Origin: Verrucomicrobiota bacterium
GTDB lineage: Bacteria; Verrucomicrobiota; Verrucomicrobiia; Opitutales; Opitutaceae
Direction of reading: 5' to 3'
DNA length: 56,231 nucleotides
Assembly (NCBI GenBank): GCA_016871755.1
Contig: VHCJ01000019.1
Coordinates: forward strand, 1 to 56,231
Under the pieces are notes generated by a model. It had not been told where the DNA came from and made no database searches. It saw only the letters and a program-made list of their open reading frames with translations. Positions 7,834-18,894 of the stretch are shown piece after piece; the first letter of the stretch is position 1; the number at the start of each line of letters is the position of its first letter. A program made the position numbers and the translations under genes.

Positions 7834-9336
7834 TCAGGGCAGCACGTAGAGTTCAATGAGGCCCTCACCCGTCGCGCCGGACACTCCGGACAGGTGCACG
7901 GTGTAGGACGATCCGGCTTCCATCTGAACCTCCAGCGCGGCGTCGCGACTGCCGGCGGCAAGCGGAAATGCCCCGGCTTGGGTGAAGCGCTCCGCCAGCG
8001 AAGCGGGCCAGTTGTCGTTCGCGGCAAGGAGGGATGAACCACGGAACACGGCGATCTGCGGATCGCTCAGAGCGCCCGCCACGCCAAAGCCCGCAAGACC
8101 CGGCCCGATGCCGCGGATGAGCAAGCGGAGCGAACCGGATCCTTCGACCACGAACCCGGCGATGAGGATGTCATCCCCCACCCCGACGCGATGCCGGGCC
8201 GAGAGGTTGCGCCACGGGCGTGCCGGGTCTCCCGCCGAGGCATACGCCTCCAGAAGCACGGTCCCCTTGGCGGTACCACCTACGATCTGGGCGGTGATGC
8301 CGCCGCGCACCGTCTCCAACAACGCCGCATCCCGGCTCCCCGCGGGCCAGCCAAACGCCCCAAGACGGGCGAACTCCGCCGCCAGCGCGGGTTCCCAGGT
8401 GTCGTTCAGCTCCGACGGTTGCGTTTCCCCCGCCGGCACGAGCGCGATCGAAGGATCCGGCACCCCCACCAAGCCGAACGCCGCCAGCGCCGGCCCCGCA
8501 GCACGGAAGAGAAACCGCTTGCCACCGCCCGCCACCGTCGTTCCCGCAATGAGCGTCTGCCCCGGCGCGAGACCCGCCCGCACCGAAAGATTGCTCAGCC
8601 TCGCGGAGGCCATCTCCACCGGCGTCAACAACACCTCCAGACGCGTATAGTAAAGGGTGGTGAGACCCTCGAACCCGGAGTCCGTCCCAAAGGTCAACCA
8701 CAGCGCGCCCGCCTCGTCCGTGGTCACCCATTCACCGTCCACCGTCGAGGAGCGCGTGACCCGCTGGTAACCGCTCGTTCCGGCGGGCGTCGCGACCGTG
8801 CCCAGCCCCACGAGATCAACACCGCTGCGGCTCTGGTTGGATTTGTCCAGACTGAGCCGCCACCAGCCGTCGCGGTCCTCGACCCTCTGCGGCTCCGCCA
8901 CGGTGGCCCCCACTTTCACAAAGACGCCGTCGGCCGGTGAACCGCCGATGCCGACCGACCCGGAGGGCGCATCCGAGGCGAACTCAACGACGAAGCGGGC
9001 ACGGTAGGCCGTCCGGGGGGCAAGCCCGGTGACCCGGCGACTCCAGTACATGAAGAGATCGTCGCTGCGATTTTGCCCCGAGATCATCAGCGCCGGAGCG
9101 CCCCCGAGGCTCGCAGGACGCGGGGCGTGCCCGCTGCGCAGATCGTAGAGGGCGGGATCCGCGTTCTTGGGCAAGTCGACAAAGCCCGAGACGAAGCCAT
9201 GCGCCGACTCCGCGAAGTCGTAAACGAGGCGCACCTCGCTCGGGGAATCACCCCCGGCCGCCCACGCCGTCGCTCCCGGCACCAGCAACGCACCGACGAG
9301 CCTCACCCGGTCGCTCGTTCGCGCAATCACCCGCAT
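7834..9336 (-). CDS. Secreted protein with two Opitutaceae-type beta-sandwich repeats
   Basis: About 500 residues from the preferred start at MRVIARTSD (9336), which places a signal peptide (LVGALLVPGATAWAAG) at the N-terminus; the frame is open to 9381. Residues about 30-235 form a concanavalin/CBM-like domain describing a sugar- or surface-binding sandwich (FVSGFVDLP, SVGIGGSPADGVFVKVG). Then come two diverged copies of a ~125-residue unit at about 244-368 and 370-500. Each opens RLSNLSVR / WRNLSARH, followed by LIAGTTV / LIAGFVV, LFRAAGPAL / LIRGIGPGL, DPSIAL / DPQIAV, a W-containing ND.W segment, and AGSRDAALL / AGSRDAALE. This repeat is common in large secreted proteins of Opitutaceae. 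Function unknown; likely cell-surface binding. Confidence 0.75.
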   Translation of the reverse strand: MRVIARTSDRVRLVGALLVPGATAWAAGGDSPSEVRLVYDFAESAHGFVSGFVDLPKNADPALYDLRSGHAPRPASLGGAPALMISGQNRSDDLFMYWSRRVTGLAPRTAYRARFVVEFASDAPSGSVGIGGSPADGVFVKVGATVAEPQRVEDRDGWWRLSLDKSNQSRSGVDLVGLGTVATPAGTSGYQRVTRSSTVDGEWVTTDEAGALWLTFGTDSGFEGLTTLYYTRLEVLLTPVEMASARLSNLSVRAGLAPGQTLIAGTTVAGGGKRFLFRAAGPALAAFGLVGVPDPSIALVPAGETQPSELNDTWEPALAAEFARLGAFGWPAGSRDAALLETVRGGITAQIVGGTAKGTVLLEAYASAGDPARPWRNLSARHRVGVGDDILIAGFVVEGSGSLRLLIRGIGPGLAGFGVAGALSDPQIAVFRGSSLLAANDNWPASLAERFTQAGAFPLAAGSRDAALEVQMEAGSSYTVHLSGVSGATGEGLIELYVLP

Positions 9337-9474
9337 CCAACGCTCCGCTTCACGTGTCACCATGGTCGAGACCCAGCGCACGGCGGGTCGATTCGTTGGT
9401 CAACCTTTCCGACTCGATTGTTCCCCCCGCAATCCGGCCGACCGCCCCCCGCGAGACGCGATGGCACTCCAGCA

Positions 9475-9480
9475 TTGACA
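9475..9480 (+). promoter_or_regulatory. TTGACA -35 box ahead of the leader peptide
   Basis: A perfect consensus -35 hexamer lies 33 bases upstream of the leader-peptide ATG. The -10 at the right distance (about 9497-9503, CCTCTT) is poor, so the promoter is only half convincing. No Shine-Dalgarno sequence precedes the ATG. Confidence 0.3.
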
Positions 9481-9513
9481 AGCCACGGCGTCTTCTCCCT
9501 CTTTCCGACCTTC

Positions 9514-9636
9514 ATGTCCCTCCGCGGCACGACACTTTCGGCAGGCGCCTCCGCCCACGGTCTCTCCGTGGTGGCCTCCGTCATTGTCTCCATTTCCGTC
9601 GCCGTCGTCGTTACGCGCGCACCGCAGGGGGCCTGA
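9514..9636 (+). CDS. Candidate branched-chain amino acid (ilv-type) leader peptide
   Basis: A 40-residue open frame, ATG at 9514, TGA at 9634. Its second half is a run of valine and isoleucine codons: VVASVIVSISVAVVVT at about residues 19-34, followed by the residues RAPQGA. Ten Val/Ile codons in sixteen is the signature of an ilvB/ilvG-type leader peptide, in which ribosome stalling for lack of charged tRNA-Val or tRNA-Ile controls a downstream terminator. A perfect attenuator hairpin follows 19 bases after the stop. The expected ilv or leu gene is not downstream. The peptide itself would have no other role. The assignment rests on codon content plus the RNA structure, not on homology. Confidence 0.6.
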   Translation: MSLRGTTLSAGASAHGLSVVASVIVSISVAVVVTRAPQGA

Positions 9637-9661
9637 CGTCACTCTCAATGACTCGCCCCCT
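9573..9661 (+). promoter_or_regulatory. Alternative pairing of the attenuator leader RNA
   Basis: Three segments can pair in mutually exclusive ways. Segment 1, GGCCTCC at 9573-9579 (inside the Val/Ile codon run), can pair with GGGGGCC at 9627-9633 with one G-U. Segment 2, AGGGGGC at 9626-9632, is the exact complement of GCCCCCT at 9655-9661, which is the left arm of the terminator. A ribosome stalled on the valine codons would cover segment 1, free segment 2 and thereby break the terminator. This is the classical attenuation layout; the pairing is seen, the mechanism is inferred. Confidence 0.55.
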
Positions 9662-9686
9662 CCGGTGCCGCCGGAGGGGGTTTTTT
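9656..9686 (+). terminator. Rho-independent attenuator/terminator
   Basis: A perfect 10-bp GC stem (CCCCCTCCGG at 9656-9665, CCGGAGGGGG at 9671-9680), five-base loop TGCCG, and six T directly after (9681-9686). The T-run exists only on the plus side, so it ends a rightward transcript that starts upstream of 9656. That fits the leader peptide and nothing else here. Confidence 0.85.
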
Positions 9687-9750
9687 GTTTCCCCGTCCGG
9701 CGTCCGCAGCGCAGGGGGTGGTCCCACCCAACCGACCACACCACCCAGCC

Positions 9751-9999
9751 ATGATCACAGACTCAGGACTCACCCTGGAGCGCCAATTCCCGGAGCGGAG
9801 CGACTCCCTGCCGAACTCCACGCCGACGAGACCGCAGGGCCCGCGGCAAACCGGCAAACCCGCCTCCGCCGCAGGGTGGAGTGAAGGCCCCGCCCCCGAG
9901 GTCATGACGCATGACTTCCTGCTGGCCAATCTCCACCCGGAACTGAGCCGCGACGCACTCGCGGCCGAGGAGCGCCGGCTCCGCGCCATCGACCTCTGA
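9751..9999 (+). CDS. Small ORF downstream of the attenuator, unknown
   Basis: An 82-residue open frame from MITDSGLTLERQ. The middle is Pro/Ser/Gly-rich and low in structure; the last 30 residues (MTHDFLLANLHPELSRDALAAEERRLRAIDL, starting about residue 52) could be two helices. No Shine-Dalgarno is visible before the ATG. It is the only plus-strand frame that the attenuator at 9656-9686 could control, but it resembles no biosynthetic enzyme. It could be a remnant of a deleted gene, a small regulator, or not coding at all. Confidence 0.3.
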   Translation: MITDSGLTLERQFPERSDSLPNSTPTRPQGPRQTGKPASAAGWSEGPAPEVMTHDFLLANLHPELSRDALAAEERRLRAIDL

Positions 10000-10041
10000 A
10001 GTCCGATCGCGGGCCAGGGGAGCCGGCGACCGGCGGGTCGA

Positions 10042-11244
10042 TCAGGCGAAGCTGCCCGACTTCGAGAGCCCCGACTCGCGCCGGCGACTCGAACGGTCGC
10101 GGGCCGCCGCCTTCTTGTATCCACTCTTCCGATGCGCGGCGAGCGGGTCGGCGGCGAGGCCGTGCGACCGCCGCCAGGCTTGGAGTGCGGGAGTGACGTC
10201 GGTGAAGAACGCCTTGCGCAGTTCCAGTTCGGCGCTGACCACGTCGTGCCGATCCTGGGCCCGGCGCAACGCCTTGTGGTCGACGAGCGTCGCCTTGGCG
10301 TACAATTCCTGCGCCATCATCACCGTCTGGATCGTGGCCTCGATCTTCGGCTTCTCATTGTGGCACTGGTCGATCATGTACGCGATCTTCGGGGCCCGGC
10401 CGCGCTCGGCCGCGAAGGTGTGGATCTCGTGGAAGATCCGGAACACCTGATAAGGATCGATCGAGCCCAGCGTGAGATCGTCGTCCGCGTACCGCCGGTC
10501 ATTGAAGTGGAAGCCGCCGAGCATGTCCTCATCGAGGAGGAAGGCGACGATCTGCTCGATGTTCTGCCCCGCGTAGTGGTGCCCCGTGTCGACGAGGACC
10601 TTCGCCCGCGGGCCCGCCTTGCGGGCGAGGACGTAGGCCATGCCCCAATCAGCAATGTCCGTCGCGTAGAACGCCGGCTCGAAGGGCTTGTACTCCACGA
10701 GCATCGTCTGCCGCGGCCCGAGACGGCCGTGCAGCGTCGTGAGCGCGTCCTCGAACCGCGCCTTGCGGGCGCGCAGGCTCTCCTGTCCCGGGTAATTCGT
10801 GCCGTCGGCAAACCAGAGCGAAACGTACTCGCTGCCAAGCGCCTTCCCGATCGCCACGGAGTCGAAGCAGTGCTGCAGCGCGCGCTGACGCACTGCCGGA
10901 TCCGCGTGACCGAACGAACCCCACTTGTACTCCTGATCCTGGAAAAGGTTGGGGTTGATCGCACCGATGCGAACGCCATGTCGGCGCGCGAGCTTGGCCA
11001 CTTCCTTCGGGTCCTGCCCGGGCGCAAAGTCCCAGAGCACGTGCACCGCCACCGTGGGGCAGCAACCCGTCAGCGCATGGACATGGCCGGCATCAGCCAG
11101 CTTGTCACCGAGATCGATCGCGGCCGCATCCTGGAAGAACTTGCCAAAGCGGGTGCCGGTGTCGGCAAATCCCCAGGAGGGGGTCTCGACGGCGAAACCG
11201 TCGAGCACGGGAAACAAGCGGGAAGCAAGGGAGGCGGAGGGCAT
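10042..11244 (-). CDS. rhaI: L-rhamnose isomerase, RhaI type
   Basis: A 400-residue TIM-barrel sugar isomerase. It matches the L-rhamnose isomerase / catabolism isomerase group (RhaI, like the Pseudomonas stutzeri enzyme), which converts L-rhamnose to L-rhamnulose with a divalent metal. Motifs in barrel order: GCCPTVAVHVLWDF, INPNLFQDQEYKWGS, VSLWFADGTNYPGQ, the metal-ligand segment MLVEYKPFEPAFY, VLVDTGHHYAGQN, GFHFNDRRYADDDL and AYMIDQCHNEKPK. These supply the Glu, Asp and His ligands expected in the family. The last ~30 residues are basic and Ser-rich. No rhaB or rhaD partner is visible nearby, so it may work with genes elsewhere or act on another 6-deoxy-sugar. Confidence 0.88.
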   Translation of the reverse strand: MPSASLASRLFPVLDGFAVETPSWGFADTGTRFGKFFQDAAAIDLGDKLADAGHVHALTGCCPTVAVHVLWDFAPGQDPKEVAKLARRHGVRIGAINPNLFQDQEYKWGSFGHADPAVRQRALQHCFDSVAIGKALGSEYVSLWFADGTNYPGQESLRARKARFEDALTTLHGRLGPRQTMLVEYKPFEPAFYATDIADWGMAYVLARKAGPRAKVLVDTGHHYAGQNIEQIVAFLLDEDMLGGFHFNDRRYADDDLTLGSIDPYQVFRIFHEIHTFAAERGRAPKIAYMIDQCHNEKPKIEATIQTVMMAQELYAKATLVDHKALRRAQDRHDVVSAELELRKAFFTDVTPALQAWRRSHGLAADPLAAHRKSGYKKAAARDRSSRRRESGLSKSGSFA

Positions 11245-11379
11245 CGGAGGAAGAATCGGAGGGTGATCAAGGAAGGGCCGCGAACGGGGTCGCAGGGCGA
11301 CTCACGCGCACCCTAGCGGATGGGTCGCGGTTGGGGAGCCGAAAAACCGACGGACACGAAAGGATGCAAAGGGACAACC

Positions 11380-13044
11380 CTAGAGCGATTCGCCGGCCGG
11401 GGGCCCCGTCTCGGGCGGCGGCGCGAGGCGCAGCGTCAGGCCGGCGAAGAGCGCCAGCAGCGCGCACGCGAGGACGAACCAGTCCCCGTAGCGGACATAG
11501 ACGCTCTGTTGACCGATCCAGCGGAAGTCCCGCGTGACCTCCACGGCGCGCGCCCCGCGGAAGTAGATGCCCCGCTCGGGATCGGTCACGACCGCCCGGA
11601 CGGCGCCAAATTCGTCGATCCACCCGCTCCAGCCCCCGTTGCCCGCGCGCAGCACCGGGCGCCGGGTTTCAACCGCCCGCAGGACGCTGTGCGCCGCGTG
11701 CTGGTAGGCCGCACCGCCTTCGCCGAACCACGCATTGTTGGTGAGCACGACCAACGCATCCGCGCCGGCCCGCACGCTGCTGCGCGCCAAGCCCGGGAAA
11801 ATGTCCTCGAAGCAGATCAGTGGGCCCAGGGCGACGGGGACGTCCTTGAGCAGGAAGACGATCGGCGCCGGGTCAGTGCCGGGGGCGAAGTCCCCCCCGA
11901 TCGGCACCACCTTCTCCAGCCAGCCGAGGACCGGGCGCAGGGGCACGTACTCGCCGAAGGGGACGAGGTGGCGCTTCGCGTAGGTCTCCGGACGCAGGCC
12001 GGAGCGGGGGTCGACGAGGAAGGCCCCGTTGATCCAGCGCTCGTCGGGCTGGCCGAGATTTTCCACGCCCACCGATCCCAGCAGCAGCGGCGCCTTCGCG
12101 CGCCCGACCAAGTCCTCCGTCCAGCCCCGCACCGAGTCATCGCCCCGCAGCGCCCACGGCGTCGATGCCTCGGGCCAGAGGATCAGGTCGGGCTTCAGCG
12201 TCGCCGCCCGCAGGGTCTGCCGCTCCAGCACCTCCAGAATGCCCGGCCCCCGTGCCGGATCCCATTTCACATCCTGCGGGATGTACGGCTGGACGAACGC
12301 GATCTTTCCGAGTCCGACCGCGTACCGGGCGCGGTTGACGGTCTCCTGCACGTGGATGCTCAGGCAGACCACGAGCAGGAACATGGCTGCGAGGAATTCC
12401 TGACTGCGGCGCTGCAGGCCGCGGCGACCCTCGAGCAGCAGTCGGTGCGCGTAAGCCGCGAAGCCGAGATTCATCGCAACGAGGACGAATGAGACTCCCC
12501 ACGCTCCGGTGTACGCGGAGATCTGCAGCACACTGAGGCGCTGCCACTGGCTGGCGCTGAGCGGCAGCCACGGGAAGCCCGACAACACCCACGTGCGCAG
12601 CCACTCGTTCAACACCCACAGGGCCGCCAGCCCGAACATCAGCGTGAGGCGGGTGACGACAGGTCGGCCGAGCAGTTCCGGGAGCACCGCACGCGCAGCG
12701 AGGAACCAGAGCCCCACCCATGCCCCGATGAACGGTCCCAGGAGCAGCAGGCCGGGCCAAGTGACGTGGTGGAGCCAGCCGAGGATGAAGGTCCACGCCA
12801 CCGCCTGCGCGCCGAGCACCACGGCGGCGAAGCGGCGGATGGGTGGACGCCGGTACGCCCAGAAGGCGGCGGGCGCGGCGAACGCGTACGCCGCCTCCGC
12901 GAGGCCGTAAGGCGGAAAGGAAACGACCGTCAGCGCCGCCGTCGCCACGAACACGGCGAGCGCCGTCAGCGCGTCGGCATGCCGACGCCACCACGAAGGC
13001 GGGCGGTCGTAGGGCAGCGTCGCGAGCAACTCCGCGTTGTTCAT
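11380..13044 (-). CDS. lnt: Apolipoprotein N-acyltransferase
   Basis: A 554-residue inner-membrane enzyme starting at MNNAELLATLPYDRP; it adds the third acyl chain to lipoproteins. The N-terminal ~240 residues hold about seven hydrophobic segments beginning with ALAVFVATAALTVVSF and include the conserved FPPYGLAEAAY and GFPWLPLSASQW motifs. The periplasmic nitrilase domain follows. Its catalytic triad is visible: Glu in LILWPEAST (about residue 290), Lys in YAKRHLVPFGEYVPL (about 357) and Cys in GPLICFEDIFPGL (about 409). A last membrane segment lies near the C-terminus. It starts 13 bases after secA ends, so the two are probably co-transcribed. The two functions, export and lipoprotein maturation, fit together. 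Confidence 0.94.
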   Translation of the reverse strand: MNNAELLATLPYDRPPSWWRRHADALTALAVFVATAALTVVSFPPYGLAEAAYAFAAPAAFWAYRRPPIRRFAAVVLGAQAVAWTFILGWLHHVTWPGLLLLGPFIGAWVGLWFLAARAVLPELLGRPVVTRLTLMFGLAALWVLNEWLRTWVLSGFPWLPLSASQWQRLSVLQISAYTGAWGVSFVLVAMNLGFAAYAHRLLLEGRRGLQRRSQEFLAAMFLLVVCLSIHVQETVNRARYAVGLGKIAFVQPYIPQDVKWDPARGPGILEVLERQTLRAATLKPDLILWPEASTPWALRGDDSVRGWTEDLVGRAKAPLLLGSVGVENLGQPDERWINGAFLVDPRSGLRPETYAKRHLVPFGEYVPLRPVLGWLEKVVPIGGDFAPGTDPAPIVFLLKDVPVALGPLICFEDIFPGLARSSVRAGADALVVLTNNAWFGEGGAAYQHAAHSVLRAVETRRPVLRAGNGGWSGWIDEFGAVRAVVTDPERGIYFRGARAVEVTRDFRWIGQQSVYVRYGDWFVLACALLALFAGLTLRLAPPPETGPPAGESL

Positions 13045-13057
13045 CCGCGACGGCCGC

Positions 13058-16012
<2,955 letters not shown>

Positions 16013-16088
16013 GGGGAGCCTGAAACCCTAGGCGGAGGACCGCCTATGGCAAACGACAAATCACCCGGCCCTGACCGGCGCGCGCCGC

Positions 16089-17015
16089 TCAGACCTGCGT
16101 GCGAAAGTAGGCGATCGTGCGCTCCAACCCCTCCTCGAGCGCCACCTTGGGCTCCCAGCCGAGCACCCGACGCGCCACCGAGATGTCCGGCCGCCGCTGG
16201 CGCGGGTCGTCCGCCGGGAGGGGGCGGTGCACGATCCGGGACTTGCCCCCCACGAGCTTCAGCGTTAGCTCGGCCAGTTCGAGCATCGTGAACTCTCCGG
16301 GGTTGCCGATGTTCACCGGGCCCACCGTCTCAGTCTGGTTCATCAGCCGCACGCAGCCTTCGATCAGGTCGTCCACGTAGCAGAACGAGCGGGTCTGGGT
16401 GCCGTCGCCGTAAACCGTCAGGTCTTCGCCCCGGAGGGCCTGGACCACGAAGCTGGAGACGACGCGGCCGTCGTCAGGGTTCATCCGCGGGCCGTAGGTG
16501 TTGAAGATCCGCACGACCCGGATGTCGACGCGGTTCTCCCGGTGGTAGTCGAAGAACAGGGTCTCGGCGCAGCGCTTGCCTTCGTCATAACACGACCGCC
16601 TCCCGATCGGATTCACGTTGCCCCAGTAGGTCTCCGGCTGGGGGTGCACGTGCGGGTCGCCATAGACCTCGCTCGTGCTCGCCTGAAAGACGCGGGCCTT
16701 GACCCGCTTCGCGAGGCCGAGGCAGTTGATTGCGCCCATCACCGAGGTCTTGGTGGTCTTGATGGGGTTGAACTGGTAGTGCGGGGGCGACGCCGGACAG
16801 GCGAGGTTGTAGATCTGGTCGACCTCGAACTTGAACGGATCGATCACGTCATGCCGCACCCACTCGAATGACGGATGCCCCCGCAGATGCGCGATGTTCG
16901 CCTTCCGGCCCGTGAAGAAGTTGTCGAGGCAGATCACCTCGTGGCCCTCGCCGAGGAGGCGATCGCAGAGGTGCGAGCCAAGAAAACCCGCTCCGCCAGT
17001 GATCAGGATGCGCAT
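16089..17015 (-). CDS. uxs: UDP-glucuronate decarboxylase (UDP-xylose synthase)
   Basis: A 308-residue short-chain dehydrogenase/epimerase of the UXS1 type, which decarboxylates UDP-glucuronate to UDP-xylose with bound NAD. Seen: the Rossmann glycine motif [10 protein letters not shown] at residues 7-16, [14 protein letters not shown], the characteristic [18 protein letters not shown] segment that marks UXS rather than gal[11 protein letters not shown], the catalytic Tyr-X3-Lys in SCYDEGKR, and [10 protein letters not shown]. The length (about 310) is that of soluble bacterial UXS. The product would feed xylose into surface polysaccharides or glycoconjugates, in line with the two glycosyltransferases in the window. 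Confidence 0.95.
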   Translation of the reverse strand: MRILITGGAGFLGSHLCDRLLGEGHEVICLDNFFTGRKANIAHLRGHPSFEWVRHDVIDPFKFEVDQIYNLACPASPPHYQFNPIKTTKTSVMGAINCLGLAKRVKARVFQASTSEVYGDPHVHPQPETYWGNVNPIGRRSCYDEGKRCAETLFFDYHRENRVDIRVVRIFNTYGPRMNPDDGRVVSSFVVQALRGEDLTVYGDGTQTRSFCYVDDLIEGCVRLMNQTETVGPVNIGNPGEFTMLELAELTLKLVGGKSRIVHRPLPADDPRQRRPDISVARRVLGWEPKVALEEGLERTIAYFRTQV

Positions 17016-17090
17016 GCTGGCCCGATGCTTGCCGGAAGGTGCCGGGCTTGGCCAGCAAAACGCACGGGCCGCGGCACCCTGGCCGGACGC

Positions 17091-18227
17091 CTAGCGGGCC
17101 GCCTCACCGGCCTCGTAGCGTTCGATCCAGCCGCGGCTCCACGCCGCGAAGTCGCCTGCCTCCAGGTGGGACCGCGCCTGCGCCATCAAATCGAGATAGA
17201 AATGCAGGTTGTGGATGCTCAGCAGCGTCCCGGCCAGCATCTCGCCCGCCAACTCGAGGTGGCGCAGATAGGCGCGGGAGAACCCAGCCGTGTAGTTGTC
17301 GAGTCCCTCCACCAGCGGACGCGGATCGGTCCGAAAGCGTTCGTTGCGCACGTTGATCGGACCGTCCGGCGTGAAGGCCAGCCCGTTCCGGGCCACGCGC
17401 GTCGGCATCACGCAGTCGAACATGTCGACCCCCAGCGCGATCATCTTGAGCAGCTGGGGCGGCGTCCCGAGCCCCATCGCGTAGCGCGGCCGATCCGCCG
17501 GAAGGAAGGGCGTGGTCGCCCCGACCTGCTTGAGCATCTCTGGCTCCGGTTCACCCACACTGACCCCGCCGACCGCGTAGCCGGGGAAATCCAACGCCAC
17601 GAGCGACTCCGCCGCCTCGCGCCGCAGGTCGTCGAAGGTCGAGCCCTGCACGATCGGGAAAACGTGATGCCCCGCCGCGAGAAACCCGCTGTCCTGCGCT
17701 TCCCGCAGGCACTGCTCCGCCCAGCGCCGGCTCCGCGCCACCGCCCGCGCGCAGGCGTCACGCTCGCACGGCCACGGGGGACACTCATCCAGCACCATCG
17801 CGATGTCGCTCCCGAGATTACGCTGGATCGTCATGACCTCGCGCGGTCCGAGGAACAGGCGCGCCCCGTCCAGATGGGACTGGAAGGCCACGCCGTCGTC
17901 ACGCACCTCGCGCAACTTCGCGAGGGAGAAGACCTGAAATCCGCCGCTGTCGGTCAGGATCGGGCCATCCCACCCCATGAAGCGATGCAGCCCTCCCAGC
18001 TCCCGCACGAGTTCGCTGCCTGGGCGCAGGTTGAGGTGGTAGGTGTTTCCGAGGATGATCTGGGCGCCGATCTCCCGCAGCTGGCGCGGTGTCACCGCCT
18101 TCACCGTGCCCTGCGTGCCGACCGGCATGAAGATCGGCGTCTCAATCACGCCATGACGCGTGCGGAGCCGTCCGCGGCGGGCCGCCGTGGTGCGATCGGT
18201 GAGCAGGAGGTCGAAGTGCGAAGTCAT
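17091..18227 (-). CDS. tgt: tRNA-guanine transglycosylase without the zinc cysteines
   Basis: A 378-residue Tgt that exchanges guanine 34 of GUN-anticodon tRNAs for a queuosine precursor. The catalytic residues are kept: Asp93 in [13 protein letters not shown], the DEC of [12 protein letters not shown] and the nucleophile Asp271 in [12 protein letters not shown]. The substrate loop reads GGVSVGE at 220-226, unlike the E. coli GGLAVGE. The zinc site is altered: where E. coli has the CDCYTC cluster before NYSRAYLHHL, this protein has [15 protein letters not shown] at about 307-321, with no cysteine. The fourth ligand, the His of SIHNLHFY (339), is still there. So the fold is probably intact without zinc, or stabilised another way. 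It starts a minus-strand run and is divergent to trpG. Confidence 0.93.
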   Translation of the reverse strand: MTSHFDLLLTDRTTAARRGRLRTRHGVIETPIFMPVGTQGTVKAVTPRQLREIGAQIILGNTYHLNLRPGSELVRELGGLHRFMGWDGPILTDSGGFQVFSLAKLREVRDDGVAFQSHLDGARLFLGPREVMTIQRNLGSDIAMVLDECPPWPCERDACARAVARSRRWAEQCLREAQDSGFLAAGHHVFPIVQGSTFDDLRREAAESLVALDFPGYAVGGVSVGEPEPEMLKQVGATTPFLPADRPRYAMGLGTPPQLLKMIALGVDMFDCVMPTRVARNGLAFTPDGPINVRNERFRTDPRPLVEGLDNYTAGFSRAYLRHLELAGEMLAGTLLSIHNLHFYLDLMAQARSHLEAGDFAAWSRGWIERYEAGEAAR

Positions 18228-18269
18228 GCGGAAGACCCGGGCGGGAGGAACTCCACCCTACCCGCACGC

Positions 18270-18299
18270 TTGACCCCCCTGTCAATCCACCGGTTTACT
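18270..18299 (+). promoter_or_regulatory. Possible trpG promoter
   Basis: TTGACC at 18270-18275 and TTTACT at 18294-18299 are spaced 18 bases. They match the sigma-70 consensus at five and four of six positions. With the -10 so near the GTG at 18306, transcription would begin at about the start codon, giving a leaderless message. No Shine-Dalgarno is visible, which agrees. Confidence 0.35.
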
Positions 18300-18305
18300 G
18301 CCGCC

Positions 18306-18872
18306 GTGCTGCTGGTCATCGATAACTTCGATTCCTTCACCTACAACCTGGTCCAGTACTTCGGACAACTGGGCGTGGCGCAGCGCGTCTACCGGAACAA
18401 TGAGATCACCCCCGAGCAGGCCGTCGCGCTGAATCCCGACCGCGTGCTCATCTCCCCCGGACCGTGCTCACCGACGGAGGCCGGCGTCTCCCTCGACGTG
18501 ATCCGCGCCTTCGCGGGCCGCAAACCGCTCTTCGGCGTCTGCCTTGGCCACCAGTCGATCGGCCACGCCTACGGGGGCAAGGTGGTCCGGGCGGACCGCC
18601 TGATGCACGGCAAGACGTCGCCAATCCTGCACCGCAACACCGATCTCTTCCGCGGCCTCCCCCAAGGCTTCCGCGCGACCCGTTACCACTCGCTGGTGGT
18701 CGAACAAGCCTCGTTTCCAGCCGAGCTGGAAATCACCGCCGAGACGGCCGAGGGCGAGATCATGGGCCTGCGCCACCGAACCCTGCCGATCTGGGGCGTC
18801 CAGTTCCACCCCGAGAGCATCGCCACCGACGGGGGAATGCAGATCCTCCGCAATTTCCTCGAACTTCGCTGA
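18306..18872 (+). CDS. trpG: Anthranilate/aminodeoxychorismate synthase glutamine amidotransferase
   Basis: A 188-residue class I glutamine amidotransferase, starting with GTG at 18306 ([19 protein letters not shown], the standard start of TrpG/PabA). It supplies ammonia to the synthase component for tryptophan or folate. The triad is present: Cys in [15 protein letters not shown] (about residue 79), and His-Pro-Glu in [11 protein letters not shown]. The oxyanion element [11 protein letters not shown] is also kept. TrpG and PabA cannot be told apart by sequence; many bacteria use one for both. No trpE or pabB is next to it. It leads a run with nrdR, an unknown gene and a HIT protein. Confidence 0.93.
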   Translation: MLLVIDNFDSFTYNLVQYFGQLGVAQRVYRNNEITPEQAVALNPDRVLISPGPCSPTEAGVSLDVIRAFAGRKPLFGVCLGHQSIGHAYGGKVVRADRLMHGKTSPILHRNTDLFRGLPQGFRATRYHSLVVEQASFPAELEITAETAEGEIMGLRHRTLPIWGVQFHPESIATDGGMQILRNFLELR

Positions 18873-18894
18873 GCTCCGCCGGTCCCATCCGTCC

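Noticed and set aside
16875-18305. Long plus-strand extension in front of trpG
   Set aside because: It is antisense to tgt and uxs. The TrpG fold begins exactly at the GTG at 18306.
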